Shown: positions 8,385 through 16,328 of the stretch, piece by piece
Layout of the letters: each line of letters opens with the position of its first letter
Position numbering within the stretch: the stretch's first letter is position 1
DNA from: an uncultured Dorea sp.
GTDB lineage: Bacteria; Bacillota; Clostridia; Lachnospirales; Lachnospiraceae
Direction: 5' to 3'
Length of the DNA: 35,563 nucleotides
NCBI GenBank assembly: GCA_947388185.1
Contig: CANDQP010000022.1
Coordinates: 1-35,563 of the forward strand
Notes under the pieces: generated by a model
What the model was told of the DNA's origin: nothing
Database searches by the model: none
Seen by the model: the letters and a program-made list of their open reading frames with translations, nothing else
Translations under genes and position numbers: made by a program

Positions 8385-8417
8385 AAAGACTCCGGAAGAT
8401 TCACTTCCGAAGTCTTT
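8385..8417 (-). terminator. Intrinsic terminator of the surface protein gene
   Basis: Minus-strand AAAGACTTCGGAAG pairs with CTTCCGGAGTCTTT over 14 bp (one G-T pair) around a 5-nt loop and is followed by TTTTTAA. It lies 25 bp past the stop codon of the 1350-aa surface protein. Confidence 0.85.
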
Positions 8418-8441
8418 ATTATAGTTCTGTAAATACCTTAT

Positions 8442-11400
8442 TTAACGGCCTTTCTTTGTTGTCGTTGTCTTCTTGGCTGTGCCAGAAGCAGGTTTCTTGG
8501 TTGTTGTCTTCTTTGCCGTTGTTGAGGCAGGCTTTTTAGCCGTTGTCGCAGCAGGTTTTTTCGCTGTTGCAGAGGTCTTCGCGGATGAAGAAGACTTCGC
8601 TTTCTTACCCTTCTTAGCCTTGCTGCGGATAACCGCTATTACTGCGATACATGCTGCTACAGCTGCTATAACCCACATAATGATCTTACTGGTATCTCCT
8701 GTCTTTGGAAGGAGAGAAGCAGCGGCAGCTTTCAATGCGTCTGCTGCGGACTGGGCGGCAGATTTGGTATCCTCACCGTTCCCGTCGGTTCCATTACCAT
8801 TTGCAGCATTAGGATCAGCGGCATTGTTGGCATTAGGATCGGAAGCGTTGCCGTCACCGTCGTTGCCATCCGGATTATTCGGATCATTACCATCCGGGTT
8901 GTTTGGATCGTTACCATCCGGATTATTAGGATCGTCCGGGTTATTCGGATCATCTCCATCCGGATTATTAGGATCGTCCGGGTTATTAGGATCGTCCGGA
9001 TTCTCCGGCGCTGTTGACCATGCAATTCCGACTGGTGATGTACCGTTTACTACAAATGTTACGCCTTTGCCTGTTCCCTGGAATACCTCTGAGCCTTCAC
9101 TGCTCATACAGGTCTCAATCTCTCCTGCCGAATATTCTGCAAAGTCTTCTGATTCAAACATATGTGCGGCTGAGAACTGATTCTCTGTTGCCACAACTCC
9201 CTGTGGAAGGGATTTGGCAGGTAATGTAACCGGAATACCGCCGTTCTCGAAATCACCTGGCTCAGCGTCTCTGGTTTCAGGTTCGCCAGCATCATTGCGG
9301 GTAATAACCTGCACTTTCACATCGTAGAATGCGGTATGTTCCTGATCCTGATATGCTCCCAAACCTGCAAGATGTCTTGTCAGATCAGTCGTAATTTCCT
9401 GCATACTTGTGTATCCTGCATCCTGTAATGCCTGGGTAAGCTCCATGTTATCCGATTGATTCGGAATAATGCGTTTCCATGTAGTCTTATACTTCGGACC
9501 GGAGTCGGCTAACGGAGACTTCGGAGTCGTCAGTTCTGGAGAAGATACGGGTTCGCTTGGCTTGTAAACCAGAGTCTCTTTGTACCTAATCTGACCAATA
9601 TATTTTGTACCAGGTTTACAATCTGTTTTATCCACTACAGTCGGACTATACGGAACATCTTCGTCACTTCCTACGGTGATGATACGATATTCTACATCTG
9701 GATCATCTACCTTAGGTATTGTTACGGTATATGTCTTCTTATCTGCATTTCCTTCATTAATTGATAATTCAAATGCCGGAACATCTGCTTTCGGATTTTT
9801 CAGTTTCTCAAAGACAAGTTCATATGGCAGCATCATCTCTTGTACAACGTCACCTGTTCCTACAGACCGTGCATAGAAAATATGTTTATCTGTAGCATCC
9901 TTTGCTGCATTGATACCTGTAAATACTGCTGAACTCTTAGTCTTATCTTCACTGTTAGTGCCGTTAACCCAACCATCTTCCACGGCCGGATCTCCATCCA
10001 TCTTGAACTGGTAGTCTACACCGGCTTGCTTCTGAATCTGTATTGTACAGTCAAAGGTTGTTCCGTTCGCTCCAACAACGTAAGGATCTACGTGATTCGG
10101 CTGACGTTTTTCAGGTGTTACTTTGTTGATGGTTACTTCTTTTGATAAAGTTAATTCTCCACCGTCGTAATCAACGATATAATTTCCGCAAGGAGATCCA
10201 TCTTCATATACAAGTTCAATTTTCTCTTTATCAAGATGAACACTCTTATAAGTACCCGCGTGTCCTTCGTTCTTCTCATCAACAATACCTTTGGACTTCA
10301 GTTTAACCTTTCCCTTATCAGCAGATACGAGACCATCAAATTCTACACCTTCTAAAGTCACTTCTCCATTACCATTATAATCTTTATCTATAGCAGTTAT
10401 CTTATCAGCTATAATTGAAATTTCCTTCGGAATTATCTCATATATCCCTGTTATAGTTCCCTGGTAATTACCTTTTTCGGTTCCCGTAGCAGTGCAAGTA
10501 ATCTTACCTGCATTAGTAAAGTTGGTTGAATCACCACCAGAGTATGTCAAATTATAATCATCATCTGGTTTCAGAGCTTTTCCAGTTTCTTTCAAAGTAA
10601 CTGTGACAGTAGGTTCTTGTTTTGTTCCTTTATAATCGCTTGATAATGGATTGACAGTCATCTCTGCTATATCTGCAAGAGAAGCTTGCTCAATAGTATA
10701 TTCAATATCTACTGTACCTGTAAAATTACTACCTGAAGTTGGCGTGATGGTTGCTTTATGCTTGCCTGCATTAAAATCATTCCCCCAGTCTACATCAAAT
10801 TCAAGTTTGGGTTTTTCCATAATATGATTATTAAATTCTACAGATAATTCAGGTTTAAGCTCCGCTCCAGTATAAGTTAATGGTTCAACTTTGAATGTAC
10901 ATTCTTTTGTATCGGCCTTTTTTATCTGTATGCTTTGCGCTATGTCTATGTCATCATCATACATCGCACTATAATCATCAGCTGGACCAGTATAATTGTA
11001 TTTTTTGTGTCGAAATTGTATTTTGTAAGTTCCATAATCAATTATCTTAAGATCTGGGTATGGTAGATAACTATTTGCATCATCCTTTTTAATAAAAAGA
11101 TCCCATTGTTCTCGATCAACCTTATAATACTCTTCTTCATCAGGGTCATCCGTTTTCGGAACTTTATCTTTAACTTTAATAAGGTCGTCTGTTAAATCTT
11201 CACCTGTGTATTTTTGCTCAGCTATTATGTCTACAGCCTTATCTGATACTCCCACATATTCTGTTATATCTTTTGGAAGAACAGGATCCCCCTTTAAATA
11301 ATCGATATTATAAATGGCATTAGTTTTAACATCCCCCTCACAACGAATAGTACAATTGGTAAATTGTGTTGGTTTTTTTGTAATAGTTAATGAACTTCCT

Positions 11401-12494
11401 TCACGAAGTGTCAAAAATGTTTCACTCAACTCATGACCAATTGAAGCATGCCCCCATACCACACCTTCTGTCTCATCATACTTTTCAATATCATTTTCAT
11501 CCATCGCCTTCCATACAATAGCATTAAGATTTTTTCGACCAGGTCTTCCGTTTTTATCAGTAACTCCACTTAAAGAAGTGTCGTTAGTAAAAATATTTCC
11601 GCTTCCATTAACAGATTCTATGGAATTACATAAAAAGCCACTCGTTAATTCATTACTATTTTCTTGTTTTTTTCCACCAATAGCAGCCACTGTACCGCCA
11701 GATATAAAAACATTACCTCCATTAGACGATGAATCTTGAGCATGACCTATTCCAGGGCCACCTTCTTGAACTTTTGTAACAATACCATTCGTTGTAAAAG
11801 TTTTGCAATCGCCACCTAACGCAGTTACTTTGGCATTATTATTAATTGTAATGTTTCCACAGTTACCTCTTTGACCAGATCCGATACCCGCAGCTGTTAA
11901 GCCACCTTCTGCACGTACGATCCCGCCAGATATCGTAATATCACCAACAGATTCAGAATGTCCGCCAATACCCGCAGCACAGTCTCCACCATAAGCATTA
12001 AGTGTTCCCGTACCTAAAATAGTCAATGTTCCATCTTTTCTAACCTGTAATCCTGCACCACTACCTTTATCGTTTGCATTATTCTGATCACCACGACTGT
12101 CCAATGTGGCACTAGACCCTGCATCTAAATATAGGTTAATTGTGCCAGCTTTAATTTCAAAAGGCGGGGCATCTGTTTTCCCTTTTATATTTATCGAACC
12201 AGAAAAATGAACTTCATGCGTACCACCAGTTACAGATATAGTATGATTTGCAGTTGGTCCGGTTTGCGTAATTATGTGTTTACAGCCAGAGGGGCAGTCG
12301 TTGGTCAATATTACTGGGTTATTTATTAGAGATAAATTATAATTCGGTCCCTTATCATAATCTATTGGCGGGGGCGGAGTCCCTTGAGAGGAAGATGAAA
12401 AGGAGGTTGCCATTGCCGATAATGACATGGAAAATAATGTCGTAGATGCGGCCAAGGACGCCAACAATAATTTTAGTTTCTTTCTTTGCATCAT
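8442..12494 (-). CDS. LPxTG-anchored beta-helix/Ig-like surface protein with Lys/Ala/Pro-rich tail
   Basis: 1350 aa. A Sec signal peptide (MMQRKKLKLLLASLAASTT..., cleavage after about AMA) is followed by a parallel beta-helix of short repeats (GGHSESVGDITISGG, GIGSGQRGNCGNITI, GGNVFISGGTVAAIGG; about residues 100-290). Next come several Ig-like MBG/YDG-type modules (YTGAELKPELSVEF, DYNGNGEVTLEGVEF, GNYIVDYDGGELTLSK). A DPNNPD/GNDPNNPDG repeat spacer leads to a sortase motif LPKTGD (about residue 1262), a hydrophobic segment and a basic tail. The tail is unusual: about 60 residues of TAKKPA/KKTTTKK repeats instead of a few Arg/Lys. It is probably a cell-wall adhesin or binding protein; the ligand is unknown. 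AAAGGA lies 5 nt before the first ATG and 8 nt before the second, so MMQRKK or MQRKK is possible. Confidence 0.88.
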   Translation of the reverse strand: MMQRKKLKLLLASLAASTTLFSMSLSAMATSFSSSSQGTPPPPIDYDKGPNYNLSLINNPVILTNDCPSGCKHIITQTGPTANHTISVTGGTHEVHFSGSINIKGKTDAPPFEIKAGTINLYLDAGSSATLDSRGDQNNANDKGSGAGLQVRKDGTLTILGTGTLNAYGGDCAAGIGGHSESVGDITISGGIVRAEGGLTAAGIGSGQRGNCGNITINNNAKVTALGGDCKTFTTNGIVTKVQEGGPGIGHAQDSSSNGGNVFISGGTVAAIGGKKQENSNELTSGFLCNSIESVNGSGNIFTNDTSLSGVTDKNGRPGRKNLNAIVWKAMDENDIEKYDETEGVVWGHASIGHELSETFLTLREGSSLTITKKPTQFTNCTIRCEGDVKTNAIYNIDYLKGDPVLPKDITEYVGVSDKAVDIIAEQKYTGEDLTDDLIKVKDKVPKTDDPDEEEYYKVDREQWDLFIKKDDANSYLPYPDLKIIDYGTYKIQFRHKKYNYTGPADDYSAMYDDDIDIAQSIQIKKADTKECTFKVEPLTYTGAELKPELSVEFNNHIMEKPKLEFDVDWGNDFNAGKHKATITPTSGSNFTGTVDIEYTIEQASLADIAEMTVNPLSSDYKGTKQEPTVTVTLKETGKALKPDDDYNLTYSGGDSTNFTNAGKITCTATGTEKGNYQGTITGIYEIIPKEISIIADKITAIDKDYNGNGEVTLEGVEFDGLVSADKGKVKLKSKGIVDEKNEGHAGTYKSVHLDKEKIELVYEDGSPCGNYIVDYDGGELTLSKEVTINKVTPEKRQPNHVDPYVVGANGTTFDCTIQIQKQAGVDYQFKMDGDPAVEDGWVNGTNSEDKTKSSAVFTGINAAKDATDKHIFYARSVGTGDVVQEMMLPYELVFEKLKNPKADVPAFELSINEGNADKKTYTVTIPKVDDPDVEYRIITVGSDEDVPYSPTVVDKTDCKPGTKYIGQIRYKETLVYKPSEPVSSPELTTPKSPLADSGPKYKTTWKRIIPNQSDNMELTQALQDAGYTSMQEITTDLTRHLAGLGAYQDQEHTAFYDVKVQVITRNDAGEPETRDAEPGDFENGGIPVTLPAKSLPQGVVATENQFSAAHMFESEDFAEYSAGEIETCMSSEGSEVFQGTGKGVTFVVNGTSPVGIAWSTAPENPDDPNNPDDPNNPDGDDPNNPDDPNNPDGNDPNNPDGNDPNNPDGNDGDGNASDPNANNAADPNAANGNGTDGNGEDTKSAAQSAADALKAAAASLLPKTGDTSKIIMWVIAAVAACIAVIAVIRSKAKKGKKAKSSSSAKTSATAKKPAATTAKKPASTTAKKTTTKKPASGTAKKTTTTKKGR

Positions 12495-12584
12495 AGTAGT
12501 CCTTTCTTCATTAATATTTCTTGGATATCTACCCTATCTATGTAAACAGAGTATCATTCTGTCTCTAAGATTCCATTATATATA

Positions 12585-12613
12585 AGTATACCGCATAATT
12601 TGTCGAAGTTCAA
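12585..12613 (-). promoter_or_regulatory. Sigma-A promoter of the surface protein gene
   Basis: Minus-strand TTGAAC, 17-bp spacer, TATACT. It gives a leader of roughly 85 nt before the signal-peptide start. A second -10-like TATAAT lies just downstream but lacks a -35 at the right distance. Confidence 0.55.
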
Positions 12614-13088
12614 CGACTTTGTCCCTGAAATGAAACTGCACAGTTACCATTTACTGACAAAACCGCAACTAATAAAGATATGCCTATATATAGAAATTTC
12701 TGAATATACGCTATTATATTCAGAGAATCAGCCCAAGAATCCGGTTTTTCCAAAATCTTTCCATAAAATTTGTCTCAACCCCGGAAACAAGGCATGACAT
12801 TCCGTTTCCTTAATATCCACTATAATAATATATCGTCACAAAAGGAATTTTGATTATAAGAGTTTTAGTGATAAAAACAAGAAAGTTGTTCCAATTGAGA
12901 ATTCAGGAAATGAAATAGCAGCGTTATGCCTTTTCCTGGAATATTTTCCCCGGTACCACCACGGCTGCGATTGCCAGAACAAGTCAATGTAATGGATCAA
13001 AAATACAGGAAATTGCAGCTTGACAAAACGAGATTCTTGTGGTAGATTAATCATAAATCAAAACTGATGTTCTGTCAGTGGATTTCAA
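12614..13088. other. Gene-free stretch between surface protein and third rpn gene
   Basis: The ORF track gives 12600-12797 (+) and 12854-13054 (-), but neither has a ribosome binding site, recognisable domain or codon pattern like the neighbours, so I call no gene. The sequence is AT-rich and may hold decayed coding remnants that I could not identify. Confidence 0.45.
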
Positions 13089-13124
13089 AGTTTCATTTCT
13101 TGCAGGATCTGCAAAGAATTCAGA
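13089..13124 (+). repeat. 36-bp dispersed element with TTGCAG-GAT-CTGCAA palindrome, copy A
   Basis: AGTTTCATTTCTTGCAGGAT.. recurs at 16268-16303 with two differences over 36 bp. The core TTGCAG GAT CTGCAA (13100-13114) is a perfect 6-bp inverted repeat with a 3-nt spacer. This copy is about 115 bp upstream of the third rpn gene. Confidence 0.75.
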
Positions 13125-13238
13125 CAATCAATTTTTATCATTATATTGAGAGGAAAGCGGTGATGCCTATGGATGTATTTGCCTGAGGGAAGGACTATTT
13201 TTTAACTGTGAATTGTGCTAAGATGAAGGAGTAATAGT

Positions 13239-14066
13239 ATGAAAAACAGAATAGTGTCGAAGATAGCAGAGGCAGCCAGGAGATATCGTGTGAATCAGAA
13301 GTACAAGGACAGGATATTCCGTATGATTTTCCATAAGAAGAAGGATTTGCTGTCCCTGTATAATGCCATTAATGGAACCAATTATACGAATCCGGATGAT
13401 CTGGAGATCCGGACGTTGGATGACGCGGTGTATCTGGGATATAAGAACGACCTGTCATTTTTGATCAGTGATACCTTGAACCTGTATGAACACCAGAGTA
13501 CGGTGAATCCCAATATGCCGTTAAGGGGGATGCTGTATTTTGCCAATATGCTGAAAGCATATGTTGAGGAGAAGAAGTGCAATATCTATGGATCGAAGCT
13601 GGTACAGCTTCCCGTGCCGCGGTATCTGGTTTTCTATAATGGTTCAGACAGCATGCCGGATGTATCGGTGCTGAGCCTGTCGGATGCATATATGAGGACG
13701 GCTGATGTGTCTGCGGGAAAGGGCGGTATGGATGGAACGGAGTGTGTATCTGAGGATAGAGAAGATGCAGGGGCGGCAGATTATACGCCGGGAACCATAC
13801 AGGATGCAATAAAGGCGGCAGACCCGGCGCTGGAGTGCAGAGCGGTGATACTGAACATCAATAAAGGACACAATATAGAACTGATGGCAAAATGCGATCG
13901 CCTGGAGGCATATGCGTTTTTTGTATCGAGAGTCCGCGCGTATCTGGCGGCAGGTTGTACTTTGGAAGCTGCTGTAGATCGGGCGATAGATGATTGTGTA
14001 ACGAATGATAAATTGACGGATATACTGGAGAAGAAAAGAGCGGAGGTAAAGGATTTGTTATCGTAG
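13239..14066 (+). CDS. Rpn family PD-(D/E)XK nuclease, N-terminal part (ends at in-frame amber)
   Basis: 275 aa. The nuclease core is clear: KDRIFRMIF with LLSLYNAINGT, the acidic strand YKNDLSFLI, and the E-x-Q element LYEHQSTVNPNMPLRGMLY (a classical Rpn/putative transposase signature). The later segment VILNINKGHN..LMAKCDRLEAYAFFVSRVRAYLAAG is the family's typical middle region. AAGGAG seven bases upstream supports the ATG. The frame stops at TAG (14064-14066), yet the same frame continues as DFSEKKYRKMLVEEAIAEG and the EGREEG repeat tail usual for the family. So this is either a nonsense-mutated gene or one making a shortened nuclease plus a separate tail protein. Its DNA shows no close similarity to the 5.5/7 kb pair. 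Confidence 0.85.
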   Translation: MKNRIVSKIAEAARRYRVNQKYKDRIFRMIFHKKKDLLSLYNAINGTNYTNPDDLEIRTLDDAVYLGYKNDLSFLISDTLNLYEHQSTVNPNMPLRGMLYFANMLKAYVEEKKCNIYGSKLVQLPVPRYLVFYNGSDSMPDVSVLSLSDAYMRTADVSAGKGGMDGTECVSEDREDAGAADYTPGTIQDAIKAADPALECRAVILNINKGHNIELMAKCDRLEAYAFFVSRVRAYLAAGCTLEAAVDRAIDDCVTNDKLTDILEKKRAEVKDLLS

Positions 14067-14093
14067 GATTTTAGTGAGAAGAAGTATCGGAAG

Positions 14094-14312
14094 ATGTTGG
14101 TAGAAGAAGCAATAGCGGAAGGAAGAGAAGAAGGAAGAGAAGAGGGAAGAGAAGAGGGAAGAAAAGAAGGAAGAGTAGAAGGAAGACTCTTAACTGTCAG
14201 GATTTTACGGGAAACGAAAGAAAATCCGGAAATTACATTTGAGCAGATAGCAGAAAAGGTGGGCTGCACGGCGCAAGAAGTGGAAGATACCCTAAAGATG
14301 ATTGGAATGTAG
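14094..14312 (+). CDS. C-terminal fragment of Rpn protein (EGREEG-repeat tail)
   Basis: 72 aa in the same reading frame as the upstream nuclease domain, separated by one TAG codon. It consists of a GREEGREEGRKEGRVEG repeat and a helix-turn-helix-like tail (FEQIAEKVGCTAQEVEDTLK). Initiation at 14094 would need the weak purine tract AAGAAG or GGAAG just before it. In E. coli, rpn genes are known to make a separate small C-terminal product from an internal start that inhibits the nuclease, so this segment could be expressed on its own. Simple decay is the alternative. Confidence 0.55.
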   Translation: MLVEEAIAEGREEGREEGREEGRKEGRVEGRLLTVRILRETKENPEITFEQIAEKVGCTAQEVEDTLKMIGM

Positions 14313-14328
14313 GGGAAATGCAGGTAGG

Positions 14329-14347
14329 ATTGAATTTTGAATTCAAT
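14329..14347 (+). promoter_or_regulatory. 19-bp palindrome, candidate operator
   Basis: ATTGAATT-TTG-AATTCAAT is a perfect 8-bp inverted repeat. It touches the -35 box at 14346 of the promoter driving the radical SAM cassette, a typical position for a repressor site. The XRE-family protein encoded at the end of the cassette is the obvious candidate ligand; this is inference. Confidence 0.5.
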
Positions 14348-14374
14348 GACAACATTTTATAAAAGGTGTATTAT
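14346..14374 (+). promoter_or_regulatory. Sigma-A promoter of the NSSSSSF/radical SAM/XRE cassette
   Basis: ATGACA, 17-bp spacer, TATTAT: five of six bases match consensus in each box. The leader would be about 22 nt and contains the AGGAGG of the first gene. Confidence 0.6.
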
Positions 14375-14403
14375 GGACAAAACGATTCTTAGGAGGAAAA
14401 TAT

Positions 14404-14775
14404 ATGAAGATAAGGACAGATTTTGTATCCAACAGTTCATCATCATCTTTTATATTGGCAAGAAAAGGAGAGCTGACTGAGGAACAAAAAGAAGCGATCA
14501 TTGAATACGTCGAAGAGAAGATGTTAGGCACGCCGTTACCGCCGATTGAAGAAGGGGAAGACAGGGAGACATATTTTGAACGGGCTGATTGCTGGAGCAG
14601 TTGCAGCCTGGAAAAGTTGTTGAAAGCTCAGGAAAAAGGCATGACATTATATAGCGGGTGGGTGAATTTTGAGATCAGTGATGATTCAGAGATGTATCGG
14701 GAGATTTGGAGTCTGATCGAGCAGGCTGGAGATGGGTCTAATTTTAAACAGATTGATACAGATCTGTACTATTGA
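14404..14775 (+). CDS. Small NSSSSSF-motif protein, possible substrate of adjacent radical SAM enzyme
   Basis: 123 aa, acidic, with a perfect AGGAGG seven bases before the ATG. The N-terminus MKIRTDFVSNSSSSSFIL carries a DFV(S/T)NSSSSSF(I) motif that I recall heading many otherwise dissimilar Firmicute proteins. A constant N-terminus on variable bodies is the behaviour of a leader or recognition segment. The rest is soluble, predicted helical, with two cysteines (DCWSSCS) and a terminal DLYY. There is no signal peptide or membrane segment. It is followed after 12 bp by a SPASM radical SAM gene, so the pair is co-transcribed. A RiPP-like substrate or a partner protein are both possible; the function is unknown. 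Confidence 0.8.
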   Translation: MKIRTDFVSNSSSSSFILARKGELTEEQKEAIIEYVEEKMLGTPLPPIEEGEDRETYFERADCWSSCSLEKLLKAQEKGMTLYSGWVNFEISDDSEMYREIWSLIEQAGDGSNFKQIDTDLYY

Positions 14776-14787
14776 TCGGGAGGAGCA

Positions 14788-15852
14788 ATGCGAAGAATAG
14801 TTGATGAGAAGTATCGATACATCTCTCTTTTTGATGACCGATCGGGATTTTATATACGCAGCGGAGTATTTAAGGATGGCAGAGAGACAGAAGAAGATCC
14901 GTTCATGTCTAGTTTCCCGGAGTTGCTGGATGTAGGGATTATGGGGCATTGTGTACACGGGCTCTCGGGATTGTGCAAGGGAACAGGTGTTGAGTGTTAT
15001 CAAGATGGGTGGAATGTGACACAGCCGAATATGAGTATCAGTGATTTCCTGTCGGTTGCGAAGCAATGTGAAGGGCGGACTTATCAGTTTGCACTTGGCG
15101 GCAGAGGCGATCCTGATCAACATGAAGAATTTGAATCTATCTTGCGGATATGCAGGGAGCATCATATCGTACCGAATTTTACTTCGTCCGGTCTATGTTT
15201 TAATGATGATATTGTAGAGCTATGCAGGCAGTATTGCGGTGCTGTAGCAGTCAGTTGGTATGGACAGCCGTATACGGCCAGAGCTATTAAGATGCTAGTT
15301 AAGGCAGGTGTCAAGACTAATATACATTTTGTATTAGACAGAGTATCTATTAAGAGGGTAGAATATTTCTTGAATTATGAAGTTCCGGACGGAGTGAATG
15401 CAGTTGTATTCCTTTTACATAAGCCGATTGGGGCAGGAAGAAGAGAAAAGGTGCTTTTATGGAATGATGCGGATCTGCAAAGGTTGTTTCAGAGCATTGA
15501 TAATCGGATTTTCTCATATAAGATAGGTTTTGACAGTTGCTCCGTTCCCGGACTGCTTTATAATATGAAGAATATCAATTTTGATTCATTAGATACATGT
15601 GAAGCGGCACGCTGGTCGGCATATGTGACACCGGATATGAAGCTTTTGCCGTGCAGCTTTGATAATCAGGATGAAAGATGGGCAGTTGATCTCAGAGAAC
15701 ATACGATTGTTGAGGCTTGGAATAGCGTCGAATTTGACAGATTTCGCGATAATTTTCATACATCATGCCCAACGTGCAGCAGACAGAGACAGTGTATGGG
15801 AGGGTGTCCGATCTGTCCGGATATCGTCCTATGCAAAGATAGGGTTTCCTGA
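14788..15852 (+). CDS. SPASM-domain radical SAM protein with unusual Cys spacing
   Basis: 354 aa. The expected cluster-binding region is DVGIMGHC55VHGLSGLC63KGTGVEC70YQ, that is CX7CX6C rather than the canonical CX3CX2C, yet it keeps the aromatic residue after the third Cys. A GGRGDP glycine motif (about residue 104) and the TIM-barrel strands FTSSG and VAVSWYG follow. The C-terminus is a Twitch/SPASM region with C271, C289, C327, C330, C336, C340, C343 and C349 (SCPTCSRQRQCMGGCPICP), which would bind auxiliary Fe-S clusters as in peptide-modifying enzymes. CGGGAGGA precedes the start. It sits between the small NSSSSSF protein and an XRE regulator, all within short gaps. Peptide modification is the likely role, with an unknown substrate. 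Confidence 0.88.
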   Translation: MRRIVDEKYRYISLFDDRSGFYIRSGVFKDGRETEEDPFMSSFPELLDVGIMGHCVHGLSGLCKGTGVECYQDGWNVTQPNMSISDFLSVAKQCEGRTYQFALGGRGDPDQHEEFESILRICREHHIVPNFTSSGLCFNDDIVELCRQYCGAVAVSWYGQPYTARAIKMLVKAGVKTNIHFVLDRVSIKRVEYFLNYEVPDGVNAVVFLLHKPIGAGRREKVLLWNDADLQRLFQSIDNRIFSYKIGFDSCSVPGLLYNMKNINFDSLDTCEAARWSAYVTPDMKLLPCSFDNQDERWAVDLREHTIVEAWNSVEFDRFRDNFHTSCPTCSRQRQCMGGCPICPDIVLCKDRVS

Positions 15853-15863
15853 ATGGAGAGATT

Positions 15864-16190
15864 ATGTATCCAACGATCAATAAAGCAAAGACCGGAGAGA
15901 GAATAGAAAAGCTTATGAAGTCCAGTGGGAAGACACCCCGGGATATTCAGAAATATTTGGGATTGACGTGTGTCCAGTCGGTTTACAGATGGCTGGAGGG
16001 AATCAATATTCCGAGTATTGATAATTTCTATGCATTAAGCCAGTTATTTCAGATAACGATTGATGAGATGATTGTGGGTAATAGAGAGAGGTATATATGT
16101 GATATGCAATATATCAGTGTTCAGAAAGCTGTTATGCGGAAGAGAATACAGTTATATTGCGACCATATGGTGGCACAAGCAATATTGTGA
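15864..16190 (+). CDS. XRE-family helix-turn-helix regulator
   Basis: 108 aa. A helix-turn-helix of the XRE/HTH_3 type covers about residues 9-65 (GERIEKLMKSSGKTPRDIQK, YLGLTCVQSVYRWLEG, NIPSIDNFYALSQLFQ), ending in the usual IDEMIVGN. The C-terminal 35 residues are basic and helical. GGAGAGATT lies directly before the ATG. It begins 11 bp after the radical SAM stop and closes the cassette, so it is probably the autoregulator of this operon, perhaps acting at the palindrome 14329-14347. Confidence 0.85.
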   Translation: MYPTINKAKTGERIEKLMKSSGKTPRDIQKYLGLTCVQSVYRWLEGINIPSIDNFYALSQLFQITIDEMIVGNRERYICDMQYISVQKAVMRKRIQLYCDHMVAQAIL

Positions 16191-16194
16191 TGGG

Positions 16195-16232
16195 AAGATC
16201 ATGTGTTGATATGTTTGTCAATACATGATCTT
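16195..16232 (+). terminator. Strong 15-bp hairpin after the XRE gene
   Basis: AAGATCATGT pairs perfectly with ACATGATCTT, extended by a G-T pair and TTGA/TCAA, with an 8-nt loop. It begins four bases past the stop codon. No U-tract follows, so it may be a 3'-end stabiliser or an atypical terminator. Confidence 0.5.
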
Positions 16233-16267
16233 AGGAATCATCAAGAATCTATAAAACATATTTTCTA

Positions 16268-16303
16268 AGTTTCATATCTTGCAGGATCTGCAAAAAATTC
16301 AGA
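16268..16303 (+). repeat. 36-bp dispersed element with TTGCAG-GAT-CTGCAA palindrome, copy B
   Basis: Second copy of the 13089-13124 element with the palindrome core at 16279-16293. It lies about 25 bp upstream of the Wadjet promoter -35 box, a position suitable for an operator or activator site. Confidence 0.75.
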
Positions 16304-16328
16304 AAAATACAGAAGATTATAAAGTTGA

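Noticed and set aside
12600-13054. ORFs 12600-12797 (+) and 12854-13054 (-)
   Set aside because: No ribosome binding site, no recognisable domain, very AT-rich sequence; the first also overlaps the promoter of the surface protein.
14100-14190. Purine-rich GGAAGAGAA repeats as a possible CRISPR or regulatory repeat
   Set aside because: They are coding repeats for EGREEG in the Rpn tail, with no spacers.
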